This document shows, one piece after another, positions 35,420-45,409 of a stretch of DNA of 64,000 nt; the first letter of the stretch is position 1, and each line of letters begins with the position of its first letter. The position numbers and the translations under genes were made by a program. The notes beneath the pieces are model-generated. The model was not told the origin of the DNA. It made no database searches and saw nothing but the letters and a program-made list of their open reading frames with translations. Source of the DNA: Ruminococcus flavefaciens AE3010 (GTDB lineage: Bacteria > Bacillota > Clostridia > Oscillospirales > Ruminococcaceae); NCBI RefSeq assembly GCF_000526795.1, contig NZ_JAGT01000001.1, forward strand, positions 395,001 through 459,000, read 5' to 3'.

Positions 35420-36334
35420 ATATCATTCTCAAATGATGTAAGGCAGGAGATCTGTTCTTCTGTAAACGATAAAGATAGGCGTTTTGCCTGCCTTTACGGT
35501 ATGCTGCTGTTTTGCAGGAGCCTTACCCGTGAGCACATATGCTTTCAGAGCGAGAGCAGGATATCAGCCGAGCTTTTTTGCAGCCTGTTTTCGGCTGTAT
35601 TCCGAAGAGAGCTGAGTATAACCGAACACACAAGAAAAAACGGTGTTGTACTGTGTTCCTGTGATGCTGACGGCGAGGACGCAGAAGCAGTTTTTCAGAA
35701 ATATCACCTTGCTGACGATGCAAGGCTTATCGATTCCGAGATTATTGCCACAAATAGTCTCGGAGTTTTTACAGCAGGAGTTTTTCTTGCCTGCGGAAGC
35801 GTAAACGATCCCAATAAGGAGTATCACCTTGAATTTGCCTGCCCTGAGGAGCAGCTGGCACAGCAGCTTGCAACACTTCTCGGAGATATAGGCGTTACCG
35901 CAAAGACCGTACTCCGCAGGGGACAGCATATAGTCTATATCAAGGGCAGTGAGTCCATTGAGGACACGCTGACCTTTATCGGCGCGTCTCAGTGTACACT
36001 GGAGCTTATGAATACCAAGATATACAAGGACATACGCAATAAAGCCAACAGGATAGCCAACTGTGATGCAGCCAATATCGACAAGGTGGTAAAGGCTGCC
36101 ATGAAGCAGATAGAGGATATAAAGCTCATTGACAGGACTGTTGGACTTGAAACTCTTTCCGACGAGCTCCGCGAGGTAGCTCAGCTCAGAGCAGAGAACA
36201 TCGATATGAGCCTGCAGGAAATAGGTGAGACTCTGAGCGAGCCCATTAGCCGTTCGGGAGTCAATCACCGCTTCAAGAAGCTGGCAAAGATAGCCGACGA
36301 GATACGCGGAGGTGGAGGGGCAAATGCGAAGTGA
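35420..36334 (+). CDS. whiA: WhiA DNA-binding protein (apparent AUA start)
   Basis: The 304-aa protein has the LAGLIDADG-like N-terminal domain and a C-terminal HTH (SLQEIGETLSEPISRSGVNH). WhiA acts in cell division and metabolism in Firmicutes. The first ATG (35501) would cut off 27 conserved residues; upstream the frame reads ATA-TCA-TTC-TCA-AAT-GAT-GTA, that is (M)-S-F-S-N-D-V, exactly the family N-terminus, with GGGGAG 9 nt before ATA 35420 and a stop just upstream. No ATG, GTG or TTG is in frame there. AUA initiation is thus the best reading; a sequencing error is possible. Confidence 0.88.
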   Translation: MSFSNDVRQEICSSVNDKDRRFACLYGMLLFCRSLTREHICFQSESRISAELFCSLFSAVFRRELSITEHTRKNGVVLCSCDADGEDAEAVFQKYHLADDARLIDSEIIATNSLGVFTAGVFLACGSVNDPNKEYHLEFACPEEQLAQQLATLLGDIGVTAKTVLRRGQHIVYIKGSESIEDTLTFIGASQCTLELMNTKIYKDIRNKANRIANCDAANIDKVVKAAMKQIEDIKLIDRTVGLETLSDELREVAQLRAENIDMSLQEIGETLSEPISRSGVNHRFKKLAKIADEIRGGGGANAK

Positions 36335-39300
36335 CGAATTTGTAAATCTTCATGTCCACACCGAGTACAGTCTCCTTGACGGAGCCTGTCGCATTAAGGA
36401 GCTTATTGTCCGCGTTAAGGAGCTTGGACAGACTGCTGCAGCCATAACAGACCACGGAAATATGTACGGAGCTGTGGAGTTCTGGAACGCTGCAAGAGCA
36501 GAGGGAATAAAGCCTATTATCGGCTGTGAGGTATACGTTGCAAGACGTACACGCCATGACCGTGAGCCGAAGCTTGACGCGTCACCCTATCACCTTATAC
36601 TTTTATGCGAGAACAACGAGGGCTACAGAAATCTTGTAAAGCTTGTCTCTATAGCGAGCATAGAGGGCTTTTACAATAAGCCCAGAGTAGATGTTGAACT
36701 GCTTAAAAAGTACCACAGCGGACTTATATGCCTGTCAGCCTGCCTTGCAGGTGAGATACCCCGTCTTCTTGCTGACGGTCATTACGATGAAGCAAAGTCG
36801 GTCGCACTGAAATATCGCGACATATTCGGCGAAGACAACTACTTCATCGAGATACAGAACCACGGTATCAAAGATGAACTGAAAATACTTCCGCTTCTCT
36901 ATAAGCTTTCAACGGAAACAGGTATACCTCTTGCTGCTACTAATGACTGCCATTATATTGAAAAAAAGGACGCCGAAATGCAGAATGTACTTCTCTGCAT
37001 ACAGACCGGAAAGACTATAGATGATCCCACAGGCTTGCGCTTTGAGACAGATGAGTTCTATGTTAAGTCAGCAGACGAAATGGCAGCTCTCTTCAAAGGA
37101 CATGAAGAAGCTGTAAGCAATACTGTCCAGATAGCAGAGCGCTGTAATGTTGAATTTGAGTTCGGCAACATAAAGCTCCCAAAGTTTACGATCGAGGGCG
37201 TTGACGACAACAGGGAATACTTCCGCGAGCTTTGCCGCAGGGGAATGATAGAGCGATACGGTGAAGCTCCGCCGAAAAACGTCACTGAGCGCATGGAGTA
37301 TGAGCTTGACGTCATCACAAAAATGGGCTACACGGACTACTACCTTATTGTATGGGATTTTATCCGCTATGCCCGCGAGCATAATGTGCCTGTAGGTCCG
37401 GGACGTGGTTCGGGAGCAGGAAGCCTTTGCGCATACTGCATAGGCATTACAGGTATAGACCCCATAAAGTTCAATCTTCTCTTCGAGCGCTTTCTCAATC
37501 CCGAGAGAGTAAGCATGCCCGACTTTGATATCGACTTCTGTATCGAGGGACGCCGGAGCGTCAAGGACTACGTAGTCAGAAGATACGGTGCTGATTATGT
37601 TTCGGAGATAATAGCATTCGATACCCTGAAAGCCCGTGCGGCGGTCCGCGACGTGGGCAGAGTTCTTGGTATATCCTATCAGCTCTGTGACAGAGCCGCC
37701 AAGGAGATAGACCCCCGTGCAACGCTTAGTCAGGCGATGAAGGAGTCTGATGAGCTCAGCGGACTTTATCACTCCGACAGGGATATGCGCAGATGTATAG
37801 ACCTTGCAAAAAAGCTTGAGGGTATGCCCCGCCATGCTTCAACTCATGCGGCAGGCGTTGTAATATCGGCAGTACCTCTCAGTGATCTTGTACCATTGCA
37901 GAAGAATGACGATACAGTAGTGACTCAGTACACAATGGGCATTCTGGAGTCACTGGGACTTCTGAAAATGGACTTTCTCGGACTGCGTAATCTTACAATT
38001 ATAAGAGACACAGTTAACGAGATACACAAGACTGACCCTGATTTTGATATAAGCGCAATTCCAGTAGACGACAGGGAAGTCTATGCAATGATGACCCAGG
38101 GAGATACAGAGGGCGTTTTCCAGTTTGAGAGCGAGGGCATGACTGCCCGCGTTATGGAGCTTGCTCCCGAGCGTCTGGAGGACTTGATAGTTATAATCTC
38201 ACTGTACCGCCCCGGACCTATGAAGTCCATACCCGTATATATCGAAAACAAGAAGCATCCCGAAAGCGTCACCTACAAGCACCCGCTTCTCAAAGATATT
38301 CTGGAAGATACCTACGGCTGTATGGTATATCAGGAGCAGGTAATGGAGATATGCCGAAAGCTTGCAGGCTATTCCTACGGTCATGCGGATATAGTCCGCA
38401 GAGCTATGGCTAAAAAGAAGCACGATGTAATGCTGAAAGAACGCGAGAGCTTCGTAAAGGGAGCGGCTGACAACGGAGTATCGGAAGATATTGCAAATTC
38501 GGTATTCGATGAAATGGTCAGCTTTGCGTCCTATGCATTCAATAAGTCACACGCGGCAGCATATGCATACCTTGCTTATCAGACTGCGTTTCTTAAATGC
38601 CATTACCGCGGAATATACATGGCGGCGCTTATGTCAAGCGTTATGGGACAGAGCGATAAGCTTGCGGAGTATATCAACTCCTGCAAGGAAAACGGCATTG
38701 AGATACTAAGTCCCGACGTAAACAAGAGCGGCAAGGGCTTCACATTTGCAGACGGCAAGATGTATTTCGGACTACTTGCCATAAAAAATGCGGGAAGCGG
38801 ACTCGCAGACAAGATAATTGCCGAGCGCAACGAACACGGTAATTTTACAGGCTTGCAGGACTTCTGCGAGCGTGTGGAGGGCAGGGAGCTTAACAAAAAA
38901 GCCCTCGAAAACCTTATCAAGTCGGGAGCATTTGACGGACTTGGACATAATCGGCGTCAGATGCTGGAAAGCTACGAAACTATTCTTGATATGACAGGCT
39001 CGGGTACAAGAGGAGTAATTGAGGGACAGCTGAACTTCCTCGAGGGAATGGACACTTCTGAGATGAATGTGCGTATCCCTTATAAGCAGGAGTACGATAC
39101 CAAACAGCTCCTTGCGATGGAAAAGGAAGCAACAGGAATGTATCTCAGCGGACATCCGCTTTCGCCTTATTACTGGATAGGAGAACTGATGCACGTCCGC
39201 AGGATAGGAGATATCCTTACCGACAGCAGCGTCAGGGACGGTACTTCCGTAAAGCTCCTATGCTGCGTGGAAAGCTCAAAGCTTCATGTCACAAAGAACG

Positions 39301-39731
39301 GCGACAAGATGAGCTTCGTCACCTTTTCAGATGAGACAGGCGAGATAGAGGGCGTTGTATTCCCTGATCTTTTTATGGTATGCGGCGGCAAGCTCGTATC
39401 TGACGGTATAGTTCTAATTAACGGAAAAATTTCTGTCAAGGACGACAGACTTACTGTAATATGCGGAGCAATAACCGCTGATACTGAATTTGAACGCTCT
39501 GTATCAAATATGAAGCTCTGTATAAAAACAACTTCTTCCGAAGCCTCATTTACAAATGAGTTTGTTGAGCTTTGCGGCAGAAACATCGGCGGTACAGCAG
39601 TATGTCTGTATCTGACAGACATGAAAAAAACTGTTATTCCGCGCACAAAGCTGAGTGTAAAGGTGACAAAAGAGTTCTGCGATGAGCTGAAAAAGCATTA
39701 TAATTCTTCACAAATAGGGCTTATTCAGTGA
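36324..39731 (+). CDS. dnaE: DNA polymerase III subunit alpha
   Basis: The 1135-aa protein has an N-terminal PHP domain (FVNLHVHTEYSLLDG, ITDHGNMYG), the polymerase core with PGRGSGAGSL and MPDFDIDF (catalytic Asps), then the HhH and OB-fold regions. This is the DnaE1/DnaE3-type subunit; Clostridia usually also have PolC. The ATG at 36324 overlaps whiA by 11 nt and has GGAGG upstream; a GTG four codons earlier is less likely. Confidence 0.96.
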   Translation: MRSDEFVNLHVHTEYSLLDGACRIKELIVRVKELGQTAAAITDHGNMYGAVEFWNAARAEGIKPIIGCEVYVARRTRHDREPKLDASPYHLILLCENNEGYRNLVKLVSIASIEGFYNKPRVDVELLKKYHSGLICLSACLAGEIPRLLADGHYDEAKSVALKYRDIFGEDNYFIEIQNHGIKDELKILPLLYKLSTETGIPLAATNDCHYIEKKDAEMQNVLLCIQTGKTIDDPTGLRFETDEFYVKSADEMAALFKGHEEAVSNTVQIAERCNVEFEFGNIKLPKFTIEGVDDNREYFRELCRRGMIERYGEAPPKNVTERMEYELDVITKMGYTDYYLIVWDFIRYAREHNVPVGPGRGSGAGSLCAYCIGITGIDPIKFNLLFERFLNPERVSMPDFDIDFCIEGRRSVKDYVVRRYGADYVSEIIAFDTLKARAAVRDVGRVLGISYQLCDRAAKEIDPRATLSQAMKESDELSGLYHSDRDMRRCIDLAKKLEGMPRHASTHAAGVVISAVPLSDLVPLQKNDDTVVTQYTMGILESLGLLKMDFLGLRNLTIIRDTVNEIHKTDPDFDISAIPVDDREVYAMMTQGDTEGVFQFESEGMTARVMELAPERLEDLIVIISLYRPGPMKSIPVYIENKKHPESVTYKHPLLKDILEDTYGCMVYQEQVMEICRKLAGYSYGHADIVRRAMAKKKHDVMLKERESFVKGAADNGVSEDIANSVFDEMVSFASYAFNKSHAAAYAYLAYQTAFLKCHYRGIYMAALMSSVMGQSDKLAEYINSCKENGIEILSPDVNKSGKGFTFADGKMYFGLLAIKNAGSGLADKIIAERNEHGNFTGLQDFCERVEGRELNKKALENLIKSGAFDGLGHNRRQMLESYETILDMTGSGTRGVIEGQLNFLEGMDTSEMNVRIPYKQEYDTKQLLAMEKEATGMYLSGHPLSPYYWIGELMHVRRIGDILTDSSVRDGTSVKLLCCVESSKLHVTKNGDKMSFVTFSDETGEIEGVVFPDLFMVCGGKLVSDGIVLINGKISVKDDRLTVICGAITADTEFERSVSNMKLCIKTTSSEASFTNEFVELCGRNIGGTAVCLYLTDMKKTVIPRTKLSVKVTKEFCDELKKHYNSSQIGLIQ

Positions 39732-39767
39732 TTTTGGATTTGAATACCGAAAAAATACGGAATCCTC

Positions 39768-39796
39768 TTGACATTTTTTCCACAAAGTAGTAAAAT
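39768..39796 (+). promoter_or_regulatory. pfkA promoter
   Basis: TTGACA (39768-39773), 17 bp, TAAAAT (39791-39796), 75 bp before the ATG. Confidence 0.75.
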
Positions 39797-39870
39797 ATAA
39801 GAGTATGGAATTACGCCGCAGTTTTTTGCGGGTTAAACAATATATGCCAAGTGCAGAATGGAGAGTATGT

Positions 39871-40833
39871 ATGATCAAGAAAATTGGTGTTTTGACAAGC
39901 GGCGGTGACGCTCCCGGAATGAATGCCGCTGTAAGAGCTGTTGTAAGATCTGCTCTTGCAAAGGGTATGGAGGTTTACGGTATCCGCAGAGGATACGTTG
40001 GACTCCTTAACGGCGATATCATCAAGATGGACGAGAGAAGCGTTTCCGATATTATACACAGAGGCGGTACCGTTCTTTATACAGCAAGATGTCCTGAATT
40101 CAGAACTAAGGAGGGTGTTGCAAAGGGCAAGGCTAAGCTTGATGAGCTTGGCATCGAAGGTCTTGTAGTTATCGGCGGTGACGGTTCATTCAGAGGCGCA
40201 GCTGATCTTTCTGCAATGGGCGTTCTTTGTATCGGTCTTCCCGGTACTATCGATAATGATATTGCATGTACAGATTATACTATCGGCTTTGATACAGCTA
40301 TGAACACAGCTATGGAAATGGCTGATAAGCTCCGTGATACATCTCAGTCTCACGACAGAATCTCTGTTGTAGAGGTAATGGGAAGAGGAGCAGGTCATAT
40401 CGCTGTTAATACAGGTGTTGCATGCGGTGCTACAGATATCATCACAAAGGAAGTTCCTTATGATATCAATGCTATCGCAAATACAATGCTGGCAAAGAAG
40501 GCAAAGGGCAAGCAGAACTTTGTAGTTATCGTTGCTGAGAGCGTTGGTCACTCTGATGAGATCGCTAAGATGCTTCAGGAAAAGACAGGTATCGACGCAA
40601 GATCAACTATCCTCGGTCACGTACAGAGAGGCGGCTCTCCTACAGTTAGAGACAGAGTTGAGGCTACAAGAATGGGCTACTATGCAGTAGAGCTTCTTGA
40701 GCAGGGAATCGGCAACCGTGTTGTTGGTATCAAGGACAGCAAGATCGTTGATTACGATATTCAGGAAGCACTTTCAATGCACAAGGAATATGACGAAAAG
40801 CTTCACCATATCGCTGAAGAGATCGCATACTGA
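39871..40833 (+). CDS. pfkA: ATP-dependent 6-phosphofructokinase
   Basis: The 320-aa enzyme has LTSGGDAPGMNAA at the N-terminus, IGGDGS, and the catalytic G-T-I-D-N-D, followed by MGRGAGHIA. Gly at the ATP site (G-G-D-G-S) fits the ATP rather than the PPi enzyme. The ATG has GGAGAG upstream and gives the standard PfkA length. High use of preferred codons suggests strong expression. Confidence 0.95.
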   Translation: MIKKIGVLTSGGDAPGMNAAVRAVVRSALAKGMEVYGIRRGYVGLLNGDIIKMDERSVSDIIHRGGTVLYTARCPEFRTKEGVAKGKAKLDELGIEGLVVIGGDGSFRGAADLSAMGVLCIGLPGTIDNDIACTDYTIGFDTAMNTAMEMADKLRDTSQSHDRISVVEVMGRGAGHIAVNTGVACGATDIITKEVPYDINAIANTMLAKKAKGKQNFVVIVAESVGHSDEIAKMLQEKTGIDARSTILGHVQRGGSPTVRDRVEATRMGYYAVELLEQGIGNRVVGIKDSKIVDYDIQEALSMHKEYDEKLHHIAEEIAY

Positions 40834-40844
40834 TATAAAAACTA

Positions 40845-40872
40845 TGCACCTGTTTTTACAGGTGCATTTTTT
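40845..40872. terminator. bidirectional terminator
   Basis: TGCACCTGT, loop TTTT, ACAGGTGCA, then T6, between pfkA and the convergent S1-domain gene. Confidence 0.85.
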
Positions 40873-40873
40873 G

Positions 40874-41791
40874 TCAGAAGCTTGTAGAGATATTCTTGTC
40901 GGAAGTATCGGTGGAGTATTTCCAGTAGTTTATATGGTCTGACTTTATAAAGTATTCTATCTCCTTTGGGGGAGTATATTCGCCGCAGACGTCTACGATA
41001 ATGAGCTTTACTTTCATTTTTTCGGGAATGATAGCCTTTATGTAGACGCTGACGCTCTGACCTACAGATATACCTTCCTTTGATTCTGCAAGCCCTGCAA
41101 GATTTGGCGTAAGCTCCACGAATACGCCGTAGCTTTCTATGGAACGTACAACACCGGGGACAGTTTCTCCGATTTTGAATCTGCAGGCGTTTTCTTCCCA
41201 TGTACCCAGGAGCTCTTTATGAGTAAGAAATATCATGCCGTTTTCAGTCCCTTTGACTATTACTCTTATAAGCTGACCTGTCCTGAATCTGTCGGTGGGG
41301 TGAGAGATACGGGACACAGACATAGTATCTATGGGTACAAGAGAGGGTATGCCGCAGCCTATATCAACGAAGCTGCCGAATTTTTCCATGTGGGATATTC
41401 TTGCGTCGATAATATCACCTGGTCTGAGCTTTGAGATCATGTTATTCTCGCATTCAAGCTGTGCGGCTTTACGTGACAGCCTTGCTTCAAGCTCTCCGCT
41501 GTCAGTCAGATCGAGCTCGGTAACTTTAAAGCAGACTATTTTATTGACACGTGATATAAGAGCTATATCACGTGTCTTCCCTTCTGTGATACCTATGGCC
41601 CCCTCCTCGCGTGGGATTATCCCTCTTGCGCATGGCAGATCGATCATCAGGTCATGAGTTCCTGTACACAGCATTGCTCTTGCTTCAAGTATTATACCTT
41701 TTTCCATTGCTTCCGCCAATCCCTCTGCCGAGGATATATACCTTTGATTTGACGGTGTATCAAATAAGCAGCCTTCAGGTCTGAATTCCAT
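40874..41791 (-). CDS. S1 RNA-binding domain protein
   Basis: The 305-aa protein has at least two S1 domains. One is seen at about 122-195 (LRPGDIIDARISHMEKFGSFVDIGCGIPSLVP) here split as LRPGDIIDARISHM and EKFGSFVDIG, the other at about 207-270 (FKIGETVPGVVRSIESYGVF). An N-terminal OB-like part is more divergent. It resembles the short S1-like proteins of Clostridia rather than full ribosomal S1. GGAGGT precedes the ATG. Confidence 0.85.
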   Translation of the reverse strand: MEFRPEGCLFDTPSNQRYISSAEGLAEAMEKGIILEARAMLCTGTHDLMIDLPCARGIIPREEGAIGITEGKTRDIALISRVNKIVCFKVTELDLTDSGELEARLSRKAAQLECENNMISKLRPGDIIDARISHMEKFGSFVDIGCGIPSLVPIDTMSVSRISHPTDRFRTGQLIRVIVKGTENGMIFLTHKELLGTWEENACRFKIGETVPGVVRSIESYGVFVELTPNLAGLAESKEGISVGQSVSVYIKAIIPEKMKVKLIIVDVCGEYTPPKEIEYFIKSDHINYWKYSTDTSDKNISTSF

Positions 41792-41852
41792 GTTTTTACC
41801 TCCGTTATAATAACTTTGTAGTCAATCATATGCGGCTGCCGAGTATTATATG

Positions 41853-42209
41853 CTACTGGGCAAAACGGATATTCAGAGCGCCGAGAGCATTCAGTACGGA
41901 TATAACATTGTCCACCGCAGCGCTCCCGCATACTATGCAGGCTGTGGTCTTGCGATTACGTGCAGGCTCGGGAACTATATCCTTTGAAGCAGGAGACTCC
42001 ATAACGGCTGTCAGGAAGTTTGTATGGGTATTATAATAAGTCGGGATAATTGAAAAAGTAGTACTTCTTCCAAGTCTTGCAGACTGCTCGGCTATCCTGT
42101 TGTACATCATTTTTGCGGAATACACGTAGTCCACGCTTTCACGCACACGCTTCAAAGCGTATTCAGCCAGCTCGGGCGTTTCAAATTCGGCAGTTACTCT
42201 TGATATCAT
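41853..42209 (-). CDS. 118-aa protein of unknown function
   Basis: An alpha/beta-looking cytosolic protein with no recognised family. It starts with I-S-R-V-T-A-E-F-E-T-P-E-L-A-E-Y-A-L and ends with a cysteine-containing I-V-C-G-S-A-A-V-D-N-V-I-S-V-L-N-A-L-G segment, which looks like a ferredoxin-like half. A good AAAGGAT site precedes the ATG and codon use matches its neighbours. It is divergent from DUF951. Confidence 0.7.
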   Translation of the reverse strand: MISRVTAEFETPELAEYALKRVRESVDYVYSAKMMYNRIAEQSARLGRSTTFSIIPTYYNTHTNFLTAVMESPASKDIVPEPARNRKTTACIVCGSAAVDNVISVLNALGALNIRFAQ

Positions 42210-42306
42210 AAAAAGATCCTTTCTGTTTTTTTGTATGGGTTCAATATGTTTATTTGGGAGTTTTTATTATTTTTCACCAAAATGAAAAAAATATACCCGC
42301 AAAATA

Positions 42307-42335
42307 TTGATTTGAGCTTGATTTTAGGGTATAAT
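42307..42335 (+). promoter_or_regulatory. promoter of the DUF951-prfA operon
   Basis: TTGATT (42307-42312), 17 bp, TATAAT (42330-42335). Confidence 0.7.
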
Positions 42336-42380
42336 AAAAATGTTCGATTTTTTCTATTTACGCGAAAGGGGGATAATGTC

Positions 42381-42569
42381 TTGGATATCAGACCGGGTGA
42401 TGTGCTTACAATGAAGAAGAATCATCCCTGCGGCGGCAGCGAAATGTTCGTGATACGTGCAGGAATGGATTTCAGGCTCAGATGTATAAAGTGCGCAAGA
42501 GAATTCATGGTTGCCCGCAACAAGATTGAAAAGAGTATCCGCAGCGTAAAACACGCCGATGAGGGTTAG
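42381..42569 (+). CDS. DUF951 family protein
   Basis: The 62-aa protein has the DUF951 signature D-I-R-P-G-D-V-L-T-M-K-K-x-H-P-C-G, a central R-A-G-M-D-F-R-L-R-C-x-x-C and a C-terminal R-N-K-I-E-K. The Cys pairs suggest zinc binding. The TTG start is chosen because GGGGG lies 10 nt upstream and family proteins begin at this point; the longer upstream frame is outside the transcript. Function is not known. Confidence 0.85.
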   Translation: MDIRPGDVLTMKKNHPCGGSEMFVIRAGMDFRLRCIKCAREFMVARNKIEKSIRSVKHADEG

Positions 42570-42618
42570 CACAGTGCAGCATCTATTGTAATATTTTTAG
42601 CATTAAGGAGAATACTGA

Positions 42619-43692
42619 ATGTTTGAAAAGCTTGCACTGATGGAGCAAAAATACGAAGAAATAAGCGCAAAACTCTCTGACCCCGATATTATCAGCGATA
42701 ATAAGCTGTACACTCAGCTCATGAGGGAGTTCAAGAATATGACTCCCATTATCGAGAAATACAGGGAATACAAAAAGGCACAGGCAGCCTTTGACGAAGC
42801 TAAGGAGCTTCTTGACGGCGGCGGTCTCGATAAGGACTTCAAGGATATGGCTCAGGCAGAGTATGATGAGTCAAAGGAGAATATGGAAACCTATACACAG
42901 GATCTTAAAGTTCTTCTCTTACCTAAGGACCCTAACGATGACAAGAGCGTAATTATAGAGATAAGAGGCGGCGCAGGCGGCGAGGAGGCTTCGCTGTTTG
43001 CAAATTCCCTTTATCGTATGTATACAATGTACGCAGAGACTATGGGCTGGAAGCAGGAAGTGCTAAGCGCCAATCCCACAGAGCTCGGCGGCTTCAAGGA
43101 GATAAGCTTCTCCATTGAGGGTGAGGGTGCTTATTCCCGCCTTAAATACGAAAGCGGCGTACACCGTGTACAGCGCGTTCCCGAAACAGAATCACAGGGA
43201 CGCATACACACCTCGACAGTTACCGTGGCAGTTCTCGTCGAAGCAGACGAGGTCGAGCTTGAAATAAATCCCACGGATCTGAAAATAGACTATTTCCGCG
43301 CAAGCGGTGCAGGCGGACAGCATATAAATAAAACAGAGTCCGCTGTAAGAATAACGTATCTCCCCACGAATACCGTGGTGGAGTGTCAGGACGAAAGAAG
43401 CCAGCATAAGAACAAAGATAAAGCAATGAAAATTCTGCGCTCAAGGATATACGAGGCTATGCAGGAGGAGCAAGACGCAAAGATCGCTTCGGAGAGAAAA
43501 ATGCAGGTCGGCACAGGCGACCGCTCCGAAAGGATCAGAACATACAATTATCCGCAGGGACGTCTTACGGATCACCGTATCGGTCTGACTATATACAGAC
43601 TGGAGGACATTCTCAACGGAAATCTTGATGAAGTGTTTGATGCGCTTGCAACCGCCGATCAGGCTGCAAAGCTCGCAAGTCAGGAAGCGTAG
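42619..43692 (+). CDS. prfA: peptide chain release factor 1
   Basis: The 357-aa protein recognises UAA and UAG. It has the G-G-Q motif in [16 protein letters not shown] and the RF1 central region ([19 protein letters not shown]), with length typical of RF1. AAGGAG precedes the ATG. It is followed 5 nt later by a TsaC-type gene, a common Firmicutes arrangement. Confidence 0.95.
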   Translation: MFEKLALMEQKYEEISAKLSDPDIISDNKLYTQLMREFKNMTPIIEKYREYKKAQAAFDEAKELLDGGGLDKDFKDMAQAEYDESKENMETYTQDLKVLLLPKDPNDDKSVIIEIRGGAGGEEASLFANSLYRMYTMYAETMGWKQEVLSANPTELGGFKEISFSIEGEGAYSRLKYESGVHRVQRVPETESQGRIHTSTVTVAVLVEADEVELEINPTDLKIDYFRASGAGGQHINKTESAVRITYLPTNTVVECQDERSQHKNKDKAMKILRSRIYEAMQEEQDAKIASERKMQVGTGDRSERIRTYNYPQGRLTDHRIGLTIYRLEDILNGNLDEVFDALATADQAAKLASQEA

Positions 43693-43697
43693 TTTTT

Positions 43698-44711
43698 ATG
43701 GATACAGTTTTACTAAACAACAAGGAACAAGACCTTGAAATAGCTGCTGAATTTATTAAAAAAGGCGAAATAGTCGGTATACCCACAGAAACAGTCTATG
43801 GACTTGGCGCAGATGCTTCAAACGTGGAGGCTGTCCGCAAAGTCTTTGAAGCCAAGGGCAGACCTGCTGATAATCCGCTGATAGTACATCTTGCAGATTT
43901 TTCACAGGCTGTGGACTACACATCGTCTATACCTGGGCTTGCGTACAGACTTGCAGAGAGATTCTGTCCGGGACCGCTCACAATGGTGCTTCCAAAAAAT
44001 GACAGGATACCTATGATAACATCAGGCGGACTTGATACAGTGGGTATCAGAGTGCCGTCACACCCTGTAATGCACAGGATAATCGAGTTATCAGGCAGAC
44101 CTATTGCAGCTCCGTCAGCAAATACTTCGGGATACCCAAGCCCTACATCGGCTGAGCATGTTATGCGTGACATGAACGGTAAGATAGCAGCTGTGGTTGA
44201 CGGCGGAAGCTCGGAGTTCGGTGTTGAATCTACAGTTATCTCCATTGAGGGAGATACCACTGCAAGGATACTTCGCCCCGGCTGTGTCACAAGGGAAATG
44301 CTTCTTGAAGTATGCGATGACGTAATAATCGACCACGCTATACTCCACGAGCTTGAAGCAGGTCAGAAGGCTGCTTCTCCCGGAATGAAGTACAAGCACT
44401 ATTCGCCTAAAGCAGATATAATCATGGTGGAAGGTTCACTTGAAAGCTTTATCTCATATGTGGGAGAGCACAACGGCGACAATGTATATTCGCTTATATT
44501 CGATAATGACAGGGAAGTATTCCCATACAGATATATGACCTACGGCAGTGACAGTTCACAGCAGGCACATCTTTTGTTTCAGAGGCTTCGTGAGCTTGAT
44601 GACGCAGGTGCAGAAAGAGTCTATGTCCGCGCTCCAGAAACGGACGGCGTAGGACTTGCAGTATATAACCGCCTTATCAGGGCGGCAGGATTCGAGGTGA
44701 TAAGGATATGA
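43698..44711 (+). CDS. L-threonylcarbamoyladenylate synthase (Sua5/TsaC)
   Basis: The 337-aa protein makes threonylcarbamoyl-AMP for the t6A37 modification of tRNAs. The YrdC domain spans about 10-200 (IPTETVYGLGADA, KGRPADNPLIVHL, PSANTSGYPSPT), and the extra Sua5 domain is present at the C-terminus, joined by a S-P-G-M-K-Y-K-H-Y-S-P linker. It overlaps coaE by 4 nt. Confidence 0.93.
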   Translation: MDTVLLNNKEQDLEIAAEFIKKGEIVGIPTETVYGLGADASNVEAVRKVFEAKGRPADNPLIVHLADFSQAVDYTSSIPGLAYRLAERFCPGPLTMVLPKNDRIPMITSGGLDTVGIRVPSHPVMHRIIELSGRPIAAPSANTSGYPSPTSAEHVMRDMNGKIAAVVDGGSSEFGVESTVISIEGDTTARILRPGCVTREMLLEVCDDVIIDHAILHELEAGQKAASPGMKYKHYSPKADIIMVEGSLESFISYVGEHNGDNVYSLIFDNDREVFPYRYMTYGSDSSQQAHLLFQRLRELDDAGAERVYVRAPETDGVGLAVYNRLIRAAGFEVIRI

Positions 44712-45352
44712 ACAGTCTCAACGGAGTCATGGTAGTCGGACTGACCGGCCAGACAGGGGCAGGGAAGAGCACAGTCTCAAAGATCTTTGCTTCCAACGGT
44801 TTTACAGTCATCAACTGCGATCAGGTTGCTCGCAAGATAGTTGAAAAGGGCACAAAATGCCTTGATGAGATAGCTGACCTCTTCGGTTCAAGCGTTATAA
44901 ACGAGGATGGCACTCTCAACAGAAAAGGACTTGCAGGTATAGTGTTCTCTGACAAATCCAAGCTTGAAGCTCTTACCACCATTACATATCCTTACATCAC
45001 AGGTGAGATACTTCGCGAGATAAGAGTTCATTCCATGAAAGGCGAGAAGCTCATACTTCTCGATGCTCCCACGCTCTTTGAGAGCCGTGCGGATGATTTC
45101 TGCGAGATAATCATATCGGTTCTTGCAGATGCCGATATACGTGAAAAACGTATTATCTCACGCGACGGACTTACTGTTGATCAGGCTCGCAGACGCATGA
45201 ATTCTCAGCTCAACGAGGAATTCTTCAAGAGCCATTCCGACTACATAATCCATAATAACGGAAATATGGATACAGTGAACGGCATCGCATGGGAAGTTTC
45301 GGGAAAGATAAGAGAGCTTTTTAAGAACAAACAGACTCCCATGACAGTGTGA
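44708..45352 (+). CDS. coaE: dephospho-CoA kinase
   Basis: The 214-aa enzyme does the last step of CoA synthesis. It has Walker A G-L-T-G-Q-T-G-A-G-K-S-T, C-D-Q-V-A-R, and L-D-A-P-T-L-F-E-S. Length is normal. It is translationally coupled to the TsaC-type gene. Confidence 0.92.
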   Translation: MNSLNGVMVVGLTGQTGAGKSTVSKIFASNGFTVINCDQVARKIVEKGTKCLDEIADLFGSSVINEDGTLNRKGLAGIVFSDKSKLEALTTITYPYITGEILREIRVHSMKGEKLILLDAPTLFESRADDFCEIIISVLADADIREKRIISRDGLTVDQARRRMNSQLNEEFFKSHSDYIIHNNGNMDTVNGIAWEVSGKIRELFKNKQTPMTV

Positions 45353-45409
45353 TAACTCAGCCGCAAAAGGGCTGCGCTATAGATTTTCTGCGAAAGGAGA
45401 AATACAATA

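Noticed and set aside
42231..42380. N-terminal extension of the DUF951 frame
   Set aside because: It overlaps the promoter and is not part of the family; the TTG at 42381 has the ribosome site.
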